DNA of 64,000 bases from Bidens hawaiensis (lineage: Eukaryota; Streptophyta; Magnoliopsida; Asterales; Asteraceae): positions 363,501 through 427,500 of the forward strand of contig JAIQDT010000226.1 of the NCBI GenBank assembly GCA_021521415.1. Direction: 5' to 3'. Position 1 is the first letter of the stretch. The number at the start of each line of letters is the position of its first letter. Below, piece after piece: positions 11,703 to 23,300 of this stretch. Under the pieces are notes generated by a model, which saw only the letters and a list, made by a program, of their open reading frames with translations, ran no database searches and had not been told where the DNA came from. Made by a program: the position numbers and the translations under genes.

Positions 11703-14700
11703 TGTCACACCCCGACTAGGTAGTTGCGGAAGCGTAACACGGGAATGTAACAGATAACACTGGTATCAACAACATTGTTTATAAAGAAATTCATAAACTA
11801 ATTTACAATATATTATATCGTTCTAACATCTTTTACAAACTAGGTGATACAATCAAACCGGTTCTTCAATTACTTTACTTCTAACTCAAATGCCCATGAC
11901 ATCAATCACCAATCAGACACGTAACGCACAGGAAATTACTTCTCATATCTGATTACCTGAAAAGCATGTTAAAATAGGTCAACTACGAATAGTTGGTGAG
12001 TTTCATAAGTTTAACGAAATCAGTTCTGCGTACCACACAGTCATAGTTTGTATGTACGCGCGTATGTAAAAATATGTATTTACGTTTGTATAAATATATA
12101 CAGCCATATCCTTGTGTGTGCATATGCACACATGTAAGTTTATAATATAAATTTGAAATTTCGGTAAAATCGTGGTCGTTTGTTCGTACTACTTGTTTCC
12201 AATTTATGTGTTTAACCAACCACTGTGGACCCCCTTCCTCCCACAACGGTTCCACATAAACTCAACCACTATGGCCCCCCTTCCGCCCACAACGGTTCCG
12301 CGTTAACATCAACCACTGTGGTCCCCCTTCCACCCACAATGATTCCACGTAAACTCAAACATTATATAGTGTACACGCAAATAATTAGTATATTCTACAC
12401 ATAGTATTTCCTACGGCTAATCACATAGCATGTATATAGACACATATACACATATAGTATTTATCACGTATCACCAAATACTGTAGCTCCCCATCCGCCC
12501 ACAATACGCATAATCACATTATTCTCTTAATATTCATGTCATAATCAAGTTAGTTCGTTTAATAAGTTGCAGCAGAACTTGGCTCATAGGCCATACTCAA
12601 CTTTAGTTTATAAGTTGCAGCAGAACTTGGCTCATAGGCCATACTCAACTTTAGTTTAGTAAGTTGCAGCAGAACTTGGCTCAGAGGCCATACTCAACTT
12701 TAGTTTATAAGTTGCAGCAGAACTTGGCTCAGAGGCCATACTCAACTTTAGTTTATAAGTTGCAGCAGAACTTGGCTCAGATGCCATACTCAACTTTAGT
12801 TTATAAGTTGCAGCAGAACTTGGCTCAGAGGCCATACTCAACTTTAGTTTATAAGTTGCAGCAGAACTTGGCTCATAGGCCATATTCAACTTTAGTTTGT
12901 TACTATTGTGGCCACCCTTCCGCCCACAATAGCCCCATAAATATTATAGACCACGTTATCCCCATGGCCATTACAGACCATGTTGTTTCCCAAATTAGTT
13001 ATGTTTAACATTACACAATGTGTTTGTATAAACATGTTGTCACGTGTAATTTCATTATGTTTTGCAATTCGTATTATCTCCGCTCAATATATCAATCAAC
13101 GATAATAATCATCTTTCATCAGCACGTAGTCAATCATTATGTTTGTAGGGACTTTTCATATATAAATGTTCAGATATTTTATATCCTGAATCGTTTTCAG
13201 ATAGATAACGTGTGTAACCATGCTTTCCACCCCAAAAGTTCGTAAAATAGTTTAAAGAGTGGGGTCATGAAACTCACCTTATCGTAGTTCGCACAAAAAT
13301 TACGTATCAATAAGTCAGATGCCTCGTTTATAGCCTGATTCCTATAAACGGTATTGTATCGTTAATACTAGTACAGTGTTCAAGCTAAGTCGGGCTATAT
13401 AGATAATCTGGGTATAGCTGTTAGGTCCAGAACATGACCATAGTCTTAGATTGTGACGTTGTATACTATGAAATGTTTAAAACTGGATTTGGCTCAGTTT
13501 CACCGTTTTCCGAGCCTAGCTCAGTTGATCGTTTATACGTTTCGGGATTAGGTAAGATCACATAAACTTAAGTAAATATATTGATTGATAAAATGATTTG
13601 ATTTATGAAAGAATTTTAAGGTTTCGGTGTCTGGTTTGATCGCAGGGTTCGTTTCCGTTTTCACACGGGTTTGATTATACAAAACGCGCCCAATCCACCC
13701 GATTTGTCCGGAATTTTCGTAACAAGTTCGTTTTTATCAATATCATTCAAAAAATATGATATTTGACCACTTTTGACATTTTGACATACCAGTCGGTCCG
13801 TTAAACACAAAACTGCCGGTTTCGTTAAAACAATTATAATTTAAATCTTTGATTAATCATAACTAAATATGTACTTATATATAAATTATGTAAATTTTTG
13901 TAAAAATACATTAAGACATGGAGAATTTTATAAAAATATTTCCAGAAATTTTATGATTAATTATTTATTTATAAAAATTCATTTAATAGGTTATAATCGT
14001 GTAATAAATGGCCCGTTTATATCAAACGACTTCCGAAAAATCCGATAATTTTTACCAATGGCCTCAATGTTATTACATAGCCCCTGCAAAATTTCCAGAA
14101 CCTAACTCTTTTGACAAAATGCCTTTTTGTGCGTTTTTCTGCTGTTAAAATTCGGTTTAACCATGATTGCACAAACCATACTTAGGCATTTCCAATGATT
14201 CCCAAACTTTACCAGTGATCTTACCATCCCATATTAAACTCCAAAACCAAGTTTCAGAATTTTTCAACATGTTTAGCTATTTTTCCCAAATAAACGCTCA
14301 TAAACGGAAATAAATTCACCAAATATTCTCCGTTTATCGAAAAATTACCAAGTTTGAACAGGGACCCATTTATATGATCCCTAATGTCCCTGCAAGTTTT
14401 CACAAGCTAACAACAAGCACGTCACAACCTAATACTAAACAGCCCCTAAACGAGTGTTACGGGTTTACCTTGTCGGTTTTCGATGAATTTTGCTAGTTTA
14501 AACGATTCTCCGGGTCTCGGGTTGCAAACTCAGTATATCTACATATCATATAACATCAAACCAAGCATAAATCATCCATGTAACAGCCTTGATAATTAGG
14601 GTTTCGGTTTTGGGTTCAAACCGAACTTTCTAACCGTAAAAACGTTGTATTCATGTTCTAATCCGCGTTTTTGACCAAAAAAGTATATGTTCCTGGTTTG

Positions 14701-15711
14701 AAACTTTTATTAACATCAAATTATATTTTTGGATGATTTTTGAGAGTTTTACACCGTTAACTTTGATTTTTACTAGCCAAGACATGTTTTTATGCTATTA
14801 AACGAGTATAGACGAATCAAAATCGAGTTTTTATGAAATCATACCTAGGGTTTCTTTGAAGTTCTGTGCTGAAGAAGGAATAATCCAGATTTTTCTGTTG
14901 CAAAATATCTCCTATCTCATTTATATAAAAAAAAATATAAGCATGGGGGGGCTTTTTCCAAATTGGCGGCCGCAAGGAAGATTGGGCCACTTTGGGCCCA
15001 ATTTGACCCATTAATCTGATTCTAAAGGCCCAAACACGAAAAGCCCAGTCCAAATTTAGTTCGGGTTCAGTTTTTGACGCGAAAAACTTATCGGGTGCGT
15101 CAAACAGCGCGAAAACGAGTGTTTTTCGGCTAGTTTTGTGTAAAATTATAAAAACATACTATATGTCTGTAAAAATCGAAAATATTTTCACGGATCGCTT
15201 AAAATATTTCATATAAGTGTTTTATAAATCTTTTTCGGCTTAACGGATGCTACAATGCTTGTTTTGATATTAACGATTGCGTTTAAGCTTATAGCGTATC
15301 GATAAACGAAACCTTTTTCGTTTAAAGAGTTTTAAACGTACTGGGGCCTAAATATCAATATGTTAGCCTCTATAACATATATATAACTCGTATATGACCC
15401 CTCAGTATGTATACGGGTCATAATTAGTATCGGTCGGTTACTCGTTTAAGCACTACGAATTAACCGATTTATCGTTTACTTGTTACGTAATGAATATAGT
15501 GTACCTCGTTTTGTTTGCTATCGAACTAAGGCCATATTACTAATATTTTAGCTTGCATAGATCGTATATCACTTATAGATGGCACCCTGGGATATCCGGA
15601 CCATAACCAGACCCGTTTGGTTATTCGTTTGTTCGTTACGCAATAAGCGGTTAGACGCTTATTCGAGTTTGTAAGTACTAAGGTGTACTCGGTTTTGCCA
15701 CGGATGTCACA
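11703..15711 (-). repeat. Gypsy 5' LTR (right copy)
   Basis: 4,009 bp, the same as 2967-6975 at an offset of 8,736 apart from one substitution noticed (T12885 versus C4149). In the element's orientation this is the promoter-bearing LTR. It ends at CA 15711, directly followed by the ATGAT target duplication. Confidence 0.95.
12564..12899. repeat. 48-bp tandem repeat, 7 copies (second LTR)
   Basis: Same array as 3828-4163, with the same copy number and the same order of variant units. The single LTR difference noticed falls in its last unit. No repeat expansion or contraction has happened since insertion. Confidence 0.95.
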
Positions 15712-15716
15712 ATGAT
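15712..15716. repeat. Target site duplication, right copy (ATGAT)
   Basis: Matches 2962-2966 exactly and directly follows the LTR terminus. Confidence 0.95.
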
Positions 15717-17625
15717 CCTGATGTATCCAAGGTTTCTACAGATGGTTTTTGATTCTCACTATCCTGAATTGTATCGATCGGTGGAGACGCTTGATCTGAA
15801 AGCCATGGGACCGAATACTTTTGGCCTAATGAAGCAGTCAAGGAAAGGGGCCAAAGTGACTTATCAGGGACTTCATCCACTGGTAAAATTTGGTAAATTT
15901 GCTGAGACTGAAGCTACTGCTACTGGTGTTGCTAAGGAACACACTGTTCCTGTTCAAAGGCCTTTCACTGCCTATGAAATTAAATCTAACGATGAGTATG
16001 ATAGTTCTCCCTCTCAACCTTTGGAGACAGAACATCAAGAACTAGTGCAACAATCTGTACATACAACCGAACAGCTTGAAGCATTCGAGACTCTCAAAGA
16101 GAAGCTCTGGTCAACTGCGTTGAAACCTCCTCAACCAGTTACTGTGACAAATGATGATGATGTTGAGAATGAGCCAGCCACCTATCTTATCCCGCGCAAA
16201 CGTAGAAAGCAAGATCCAAGAGCTGGTGTGTTGGCAAGTGATACTGTGCAAACCGTTCAACCAATACCAACTGAGCCTGTTGTTGAGACTCAGTCTGTAC
16301 AAGGCCCACCTACTGAAGCCTAACACACTCAAGATCCAGATGATGATGACATACTACAAGAGTTTGACTTTGACGCTAATGTCCAGTTATCTACTGAACC
16401 CTCTGGATCATTTTATCCGATTGGTCAAGGATGCTCAAGTGACATTGAAAAGATTTCCCATATTCTTTCTATGAAAGACAAGTTTTAACAAGACAAGGGT
16501 AAAGGGATTGCCTTAGAACCCGAACCCGTTGATGTTCATGCTTTGCAACGCAGGGTCTTTGAGCTCGAACAAGACTCTGTGGTTAAAGACGTTTGTATTC
16601 AAGAGCTTGAAGTTAGCAAAAAGGACAAAGATTTCAAGATTCAAAAGCTTCAAGCAAGCATGGGTGGTCTCACTGCCCTATACTTTGATTTACAACAAAA
16701 AATCGTTAAACAATTTGGAAATGAGTTTAAAGGCAGATGACAACGATGATGATGTTGATACGCCTGATATTGGTGGTTCCAATTTGCGTCCTGCTTCAAA
16801 CATTGATACTTCCGAGCAACTGGAAAAATACTTAACCGCCCCACCAAAGATTGCTTAACAAATAGAGAGGATAAGATAGAAGACGTTGATCATGAAAGGC
16901 TCTAATCAGAACGTCGTGTCTTCCGATCTTCCAGATAAGTTTGTCATGGAGATTCAAGAGGGTTTTTCTGATAAGTATAGTGATCATTCAGGAGTTGTAT
17001 CTTGGGGATATGATATCGACAAAGAGATGTGGTGGGTCAAGCGTATGTCTGGGAACATGAAATACTATAAGAAGATGAAAGATTTTGGTTCGTGGACAAC
17101 GATTGATCTAAGTGATTTGATACACGCTACTTTCCACAACCCAAATCATGACCCAAAGGCTACCAAGTTCTGGAACTTTTTAAGCAAACAGGTGGAGAAA
17201 GGATTTCCTTATATGCCCACTGTTGATTCCTTTGTTAAGAAAGCAAAGGGGGTTCGTGATCCCTACACTAACAAGCCGATACCGAACGTTATGTGGCCTC
17301 CAACTGCCAAAGTAAAGTCAATTCCGTTACGAAGAGATTTCCTGAGGGTGCTCTTGATGAGATAATGTTTTGAACTTATGATGGTGAGAATGCTACAGTG
17401 ATTATACGGCTAAGAAAGGGCCAGTATCGTTTCGTTGATCCACGAGACCTTTTGAAGTTTGGAGAAAAAGACATCAAGGCTTTTAGCGACTTTCAAATTA
17501 TGGCTGAACCACTTTATGAGCCAGCAGCTAAAGAGTATACATGTATGGTGGGATTAATTATTCGTACAGGTTTATGGGAAGGTGCTTACCGTGAGGACGA
17601 TGCTGAAATGATGGAGCATGAATGA
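15712..17625 (+). pseudogene. env-like third ORF of outer Copia, 3' part
   Basis: Continues the ORF broken at 2966. It begins with the M-Y-P-R-F-L-Q motif that also occurs in the copia-2 env-like ORF (near 44281). The open pieces are 15712-16323, a short stretch to a stop near 16487, 16543-16740 (heptad-like and charged, probably coiled coil), 16886-17365 and 17398-17625, separated by stops and frame changes. The 16886 piece has a V-V-S-W-G-Y-D segment followed by a K-Y-Y-K-K-M-K segment, matching the I-V-S-W-L-Y-D and Q-Y-Y-E-K-I-M segments of the copia-2 ORF, so the two are homologous. No signal peptide or membrane span is visible; the function is unknown. It is broken even without the Gypsy insertion. 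Confidence 0.65.
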
Positions 17626-17640
17626 AGATGAAGCTATAAA

Positions 17641-17653
17641 CCAATGGGGAGAT
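17641..17653 (+). promoter_or_regulatory. Polypurine tract before 3' LTR (outer Copia)
   Basis: AATGGGGAGAT sits immediately before TGTAGGGC, the proposed LTR start, 15-30 bp after the env-like stop. Spacing and composition are typical. Confidence 0.7.
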
Positions 17654-18020
17654 TGTAGGGCTAGGCTTAATGGTTTATACTTAATCTCTTGGGCTTAGGT
17701 TTGATTATTATGTAATACCGAAAACATGTGCTTTCGGTGGGCTTATGTATGGGCTTGGGTCGTATTATGTTTGGTGCTATATATACATTGTAATTAGGTC
17801 ATTAGGGATTGATGATCATTCACGAGGTGGTGTGTGGTGAGTAGATTACGGGTTTTGTATTTCCAATCATTTTGTAATCATAATTAAGGGCTTAAGCACC
17901 CGACATTTAATATAACGTGTGGTTTGAAGTCTATCGGGTGTTGATTTGTGTTTTATACTTGTTTGTCTTGAATCAATTCATTGTTAGTTTCCGCATAACA
18001 ACGAGTTTGTTGATATCACA
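17654..18020 (+). repeat. 3' LTR of outer Copia element
   Basis: Runs from TGTAGGGC to ATATCACA (TGT...ACA termini), 367 bp. It contains a TATA-like CTATATATACATTG near 17780 and AT-rich polyadenylation-like sequence. The 5' LTR lies outside the window, so the right boundary is inferred from the terminal bases and from the change of character after 18020. Confidence 0.6.
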
Positions 18021-18549
18021 TTGAAAGATCCTTGGTTTGGGACGTACATTTAGCTCGATTTTTCTTCCACCACTCCTCCAAATCTTTAATCAAGAGGCTG
18101 CCAGAACACGCGTCATTTGCCTCATTAAAATTCACGGCATATATCCCCGTATATGTTATGGAAATATTGCATCAGGTCTATCAGTCTCTCTGCTCTCTCC
18201 TATTTACAAAACACCCAACACATTTGTCTTTAAATTCACAACTCAATTCAGTTTACAAATAAAATTTGTTATATTCTCATGGAAGAAGGTGTGTTTCACC
18301 CTTGGTTTATGGTTTAGTCTTCTGCCCAATATATTCATAAAATTTTAACTTCTTTTTTTTTCCAGTTTTCCTTGCTTCAACATCGTCTCACCGGGTGTTA
18401 GGAAGTTATCATCCTAATCGCATCTACTAGTTGCATTTACTTCCAATTAATAACACATTTTACTAAAAAAAGCAATCTCTTACATAGTGAGTAACTTAAG
18501 TTTTAATAAGCATCTTACTCATAAAAAATTCCTCAACCATAATTGTTTC

Positions 18550-19442
18550 TCAACGCGTTGAACTACCTTTCATTGCATTGCTTGCATTATCTACAATGAA
18601 ACACAAACATTAACTATATATCGACTAGAAAAATAAATATTGAAATCTTATTACCTTTGAATTTAATCACTATCTTGACCTCATTCTCGCAACCTAAATC
18701 TCTCAAAGTAGTATTGTATGCTATTCTTGGGCTTCTTCGAACTAAAAAACCGAAAAACAATGTGTTACTTTTGTACCAAATACAACAACTAATTCATAAG
18801 CTCCCATATCTGACAACTTCAACAAGCACTTAATCACACACTTAAAAAACACATCACCGTATAAATAACACACACAAAAAACTAATTCGACCCGATAAAC
18901 AAACAACCTCACCCCGTATACAACATTAAAAAACTCATCCATCCCCACACTTAAACAGAAACATAAAACTCATCCGACCCCATAAACAAACAACATATCC
19001 GATTAACCAATACACAAACAACACACCACACCACACTATCACAACAACCAAAATTAACACTCGGATAACAAACAACCTTACCCGTATACCACAACACAAA
19101 CAACACAACACACTTTAAAACCACCCAAACTTAACACACTATTGAATCAAAACAAAACAAAAGACACTTTCTTCTTGGAGTTAACACCCGGATAACAAAA
19201 AAAACCCAAACCCGTATATCCCAACAAAAAAACACACCACAACGACAACACTTTCCGATGAGCATCAGCGATGTATATGTAAAAAACAACTTAAAATACA
19301 CAAACATTCAAACTGCAAATTGAAAAATACTGAAACCCTAGGATTTGTGGTTTTTATAATACAAAAATTAAAACAAAAAAAACACACCTTGATTCTTAAT
19401 CAGAACGGAACGAGCCTTCAGCGGGGATTTCTTCTTCTCCAT
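18550..19442 (-). pseudogene. Possible small three-exon gene or gene fragment
   Basis: Minus-strand pieces with matching splice phases. Exon 1 is 19388-19442 (ATG, starts M-E-K-K-K-S-P-L-K) and ends at a GT. Exon 2 is 18655-18741, preceded by a T-rich ...TTTTTTAG acceptor and followed by GTAATAAG. Exon 3 is 18550-18590, after ...TTTCATTGTAG and ending in TGA. Both introns split codons after the first base and the frame stays open for about 59 residues, basic at the N-terminus with an R-R-S-P-R-I-A segment. I do not recognise the protein. Another open minus-strand segment at about 18030-18170 may be a further exon cut by the Copia LTR at 18020. Three short exons can fit by chance, so this is tentative. 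Confidence 0.3.
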
Positions 19443-20940
19443 TATTGTTGAACTTTACATCCAATTAAAAACACATCAGAAACAACCCGCTTAACTATAC
19501 AGACTTCTAATAGCCTCCATTGAAAATAAAAACACACAACATACTAACTGATTAACTCGTTGAACTGTAGCTGGAAAGAACTCACCTGCGTATGCTCCAA
19601 TTTTATTTTTATGTCGGCAATAATTGAGAGTCTTTTTTGGTTTCAATATATATGACAGAGGAAAAACAAAGATATTAGATTGTTAATCATATTTTGGAAA
19701 ATCCAGAGAATGATTGCATAAAAGTAGGGCTTCTAAATATATTCAGTTGACATCCTGCATGTTATCATATCCACTATGACTAAACTACCCTTTAACACAC
19801 AAATCTAACCCTTTAAAATAAAACACTCCTAAACTTTTTCCATCTTTCAATCTTGACCATTGAATACCAAGATCTAACCATCCAGATTACTTCCTATACT
19901 TTTTAGACACACCCATCTTCTTATGAAAACCTCCTATATATATATAATATTCCCAAATTAACCTAATATAATTTATAAATAAATTAATGAATTAAAAGTA
20001 GTATTTATTCATCAATATAAACCGATCACCGCTACTTTTCTAAAACAAATTTATTTTAATATAATATGAAATATTAAATTAGAATTTTGTTGTTTTAAAA
20101 TCAAAATTTAATTTATAATAATGTTTAAATTGTTTATGTTTTAATTCAACTTTGTAAATTATATTTAAAGAAATAACAAGCCCAAACCCGTTATGAACCC
20201 ATCATGTCGTGTCTTATTCATTTATGTCATTTAGATATTCATTTAAGTTGTACCGTTAAAAATAGGACTTATCAACAAGACTTTTCACGAAGCTAACTAA
20301 CTTGTTCACTTTAACTGCCCTCTTGTTACCGTCTGCCTTATTTTAAAGGTGAGTAATCAAATCCCCTTTTTTGTATTTTTTTTTGTTTTGCGGCACTATG
20401 CGTACTAAACTATTTACTATTATACAATTATACTCAAAACACAATTCCATTAATTGTGTGGTTGTGATGATGCTCGTTTAATTGTTGACAACTATATGTT
20501 TTATGTGTTTGCTACTTTTATGGTTGGTTGGTATCTCATCCTCATAGTATGATCATAAGTTGTCCGAGTAGGCATGTCCGAATCTAGTGGCATGTTAAAA
20601 AAGACACACTTATTGGTTGCAAATCTATCCGAGTAAACATATCTGAAATCTAGTGGCATGTTGAACACACATATCTGTTTGTTCATGTTAATTGATGCTA
20701 TTCACTAACACAATGAATTGCTTATTTCTCATTATTATTATTATTATTATACTAAATGGTGGTTACTCGCTCGACATGTGTTGTTAACAAATTATTTTTA
20801 CGCATTATGCAAGTTGTTATATCAAGTGAATCAAAGTGGAGAATTTAGTTTGGATTTTAGGATAATAAATAAAGATAGAACAATTATTATATTTTCTTTC
20901 AGTTTGAATTCTTTGTGTACTTTATTTATGAATAAATAAA
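19443..20940. other. AT-rich sequence without recognisable genes
   Basis: No coding frame is credible. On the minus strand, about 19780-19945 has the character of the 5' region of some plant Helitrons (a GGAGGTTTTCATAAGAAG-like start after a TA run, then GGTTAGATCTTGG and AAGGGTAGTTTAGTCA), but no terminal hairpin or CTRR end was found. Near 20563 and 20628 a segment of about 35 bp ending TCTAGTGGCATGTT occurs twice. An ATT trinucleotide run lies at about 20731-20749. Confidence 0.4.
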
Positions 20941-21020
20941 TCTGGATATTAACCCTTTATATTGTTTTAACGTCTTTGAGCTATGATACAAATATTGTCG
21001 GGCCCGATCATGTTCCATTG

Positions 21021-21037
21021 TAGGTTGGGGTGTGACA
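21021..21037 (+). repeat. 3' end of a Gypsy 5' LTR (plus strand)
   Basis: TAGGTTGGGGTGTGACA directly precedes a primer-binding site, so it is the LTR terminus. The same 17 bases, reverse-complemented, begin the minus-strand LTR at 23985. The start of this LTR could not be located because no second plus-strand copy is in the window. Confidence 0.65.
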
Positions 21038-21040
21038 GAT

Positions 21041-21052
21041 TGGTATCAGAGC
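21041..21052 (+). promoter_or_regulatory. Primer-binding site, initiator tRNA-Met type
   Basis: TGGTATCAGAGC three bases after the LTR end. It sets a plus-strand Gypsy element whose gag relic follows. Confidence 0.9.
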
Positions 21053-21946
21053 CAAAGGCTATAAGATAGGTGGTCAGATATAACGACCTAGTAGCATGCT
21101 TAGTTTCCCTATACGTGTACCCTATTTGTTTAAATTATTTGTTCATAGCTTAATTACATTTAATTTTTTTATTCATATTATTGTACACAAAAAGCACACA
21201 CATCTCTGATAATATACCTCACTCTCAAAATAATTTTCAACACCCTAGATTTATTATTTTACTTTGGGAAATTCCTTTAGAATTCCCACAATTTTTGTTT
21301 CTACAACCTTCTCATTGAGAATTATTCATGTGACGGATATATAATAAATGGAAGGGAGGAAAACTTGTTCTCTGAACCCTTGACACCAGGGCTTGTGAGC
21401 CTAAGGAAATGCAATGTGCATAAATCTCAATCAACTGCGAGACTCAGTTGCTTTCCTAGAGGATTTGAAACCTATTAGGCCAAAGCATTTCACACCAAAC
21501 GTCTACAAATCTACTAACCTCATTGCATCAAACTCGTTCATGTTACGATCACACTCCTACATTATAACTGAATTCATGGTGATTTGTGGCTAAATTCGGC
21601 TCTTCCTCATGTTGTTTTAGTTGGAAGAATAGAAGGGAAAAGCCATGGTGGTTCATGGATACCCTGGCCATTCACTTCAACGCCTCATATCTTGATTTTA
21701 ATCTTTTTTCGATAACTTTGTTGGAATAAAGCCATGGTGGTACATGGACAATTCAACAACTTGTTTTAATATGGATACCAAGGTTATTTTCTTAAAAGGA
21801 ACCATGGTGACTCATGAACTCTTAATTCGCTTTTGTACCATGTTATTAAATTTTCTTTTTATTTAAAGTCTACATCACGAACGATTTAAATTCTCAACCT
21901 CAATTTACACAAAGACTCATACATTTACATTAGTTACCCGAAATTC
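21053..21946 (+). other. Leader of decayed Gypsy element
   Basis: No coding frame. It holds three copies of a CCATGGTGG/CCATGGTGA-type motif followed by T-CATGGA or T-CATGAA (about 21643, 21732 and 21799). Confidence 0.4.
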
Positions 21947-23300
21947 ATGGAATTTTACACATTTGGTCCCAGCAATATGTCTTCTCGCCTTATCAACTCT
22001 CGTTGTCGCATCAGTAACTTAGGTCGTAGTATGTCATCTCGCATCACCAAGGGAATTGTGGAAGATCTTCCAACCCTCATTTCCCAACTTCAAACCGTGA
22101 AAGCCACCTCCGCACCCGCAACTGCCAACCCCGATGCTTGTTCCTTCAAGCAAGTATGTTGTAGCCAATGGTGTTACGACACTCCTCCAATGGTTTGAAC
22201 GCATGGAGAGTGTTTTTCTCCATTGGGAGTGTCCCGTAGATAAAATGACCACCTATGCTTCAAGTGTGTTTGAATCAGAAGCCCTCACTTAGTGAAATGG
22301 TGAGAAACACCCTTTAGGGAAAGAAGTAACCATGGCCTTCTCATGGGACGACATTAAGAATCTCATGCTCAAGGAGTTTTGCCCGAATTATGTGTTCCGG
22401 AAGTTGAAAGAAGAGTTTTGGAATTTGAAATAAGAAGCTTTGTGACAATGTGACTTATAATAACCATCTCCACGTACTAAGTCTCCTCATCCGGCATATG
22501 GTCACTCCTCTCGAGCGTACCATCGATAAGTACATCTCGGGTTTGCCTATGCATATCCAAGATCCCGTTTTAAGTCGTGACCCAAAGATCCTCCACGATG
22601 CTATAACTCTTGTCGGTACCCTCACCGAAAACCACGTTAAGGATGAGACTTTAACGCGTAAAACTACCAAAAAGCTTACTGAAAAAGCCACGACCGAACC
22701 TTCTAACAATGTCAATGCCGAAACCTCATCAACACCCACCAACACCACCACCACCACCAACAGTACAACAACAACTACAACAACAAAACAACAACAACAA
22801 CAACAACAATAAACGCAAACACCGAAAGTATTCCTAACCAACCAGAACCGCTCACCACCCAAGATACCCAAGGCCAACACAACAAAAAGCCCTACACGGG
22901 AACACATCCCTTGTCTGACACGTGTAAGTTTCACCACCCTACTAACACATAATGCCGAAAATGATTCAATTATGGTAGCTTCAGCCACTTCATCAACTCT
23001 TGACGAGAACACACAAAAAATCATCACAACTCATCCATCCCACAACCCGTTATTCAACCATTTCACCAACCATATGCTCCCACACTCCCGACCATGCGAG
23101 CCTGCTATCATTGTAGTAGCCCAAACCCCCTTCGCAACAAATTAATACCTGCTCAAACCAAACCAACCAACTCTAAATACATCAAGCCCAAACCTTACAA
23201 CTGAAAGCCCAATCCGATAAAGCCCAACCCACCCAAGCTATTCAAACCCAACCGAACCAAGTAAATCAAGCCACCCAGGGTATGTAAGGACGCATGTACA
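21947..23300 (+). pseudogene. Gypsy gag pseudogene
   Basis: A frame starting at ATG 21947 loses register after about 83 codons. Continuing in other frames gives the gag core: W-F-E-R-M-E-S-V-F, an A-L-T-stop-W-N where A-L-T-W-W-N is expected, a W-D-D-I-K-N-L-M segment and E-E-F-W-N-L-K followed by a stop. A later open piece (22450-22812) covers the end of the domain and a T/N/Q-rich linker made by ACC/ACA/CAA repeats (22738-22811). A degenerate zinc knuckle (C-Y-H-C then no second His/Cys pair) follows at about 23103. The lineage is the same broad group as the intact Gag at 8583-9932. No pol is recognisable downstream. Confidence 0.75.

Larger units (their letters stand above)
2967..15711 (-). 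mobile_element. Complete Ty3/Gypsy LTR retrotransposon with gag only (TR-GAG-like), minus strand
   Basis: The element is bounded by two 4,009-bp LTRs (2967-6975, 11703-15711), both TGTCACACC...GGATGTCACA, with ATGAT target duplications. In its own minus orientation the order is 5' LTR, tRNA-iMet primer site, leader, intact gag, decayed pol, polypurine tract, 3' LTR. I found one LTR difference (C at 4149, T at 12885), so insertion is very recent. Yet pol is only a relic of protease and integrase, with RT apparently deleted. Pol decay therefore predates the insertion and the copy must have moved using proteins from another element. Gag type and the end-of-pol sequence suggest a chromovirus, possibly Tekay; the lineage is inference. 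Confidence 0.92.
1..18020 (+). mobile_element. 3' part of Sirevirus-like Ty1/Copia element (outer element, interrupted)
   Basis: Seen in order on the plus strand: the C-terminal end of a Copia RNase H, a 2.2-kb non-coding spacer, an env-like third ORF, a polypurine tract and a TG...CA LTR. The 5' part lies left of the window. The third ORF is split by a complete Gypsy insertion at 2967-15711; the reading frame on the right resumes exactly where the left stops once one target-duplication copy is discounted. A third ORF between RNase H and the 3' LTR is characteristic of the Sirevirus lineage. Lineage assignment is inference from layout and resemblance, not from a phylogeny. Confidence 0.75.

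Noticed and set aside
2368..17625. A host gene with a giant intron spanning the Gypsy element
   Set aside because: The interruption is a retrotransposon with its own target duplication, and the flanks belong to a Copia third ORF.
22455..23027. 190-codon minus-strand frame
   Set aside because: It lies antisense to the gag relic across ACA/CAA repeats, has a Val/Cys low-complexity composition and no family resemblance.
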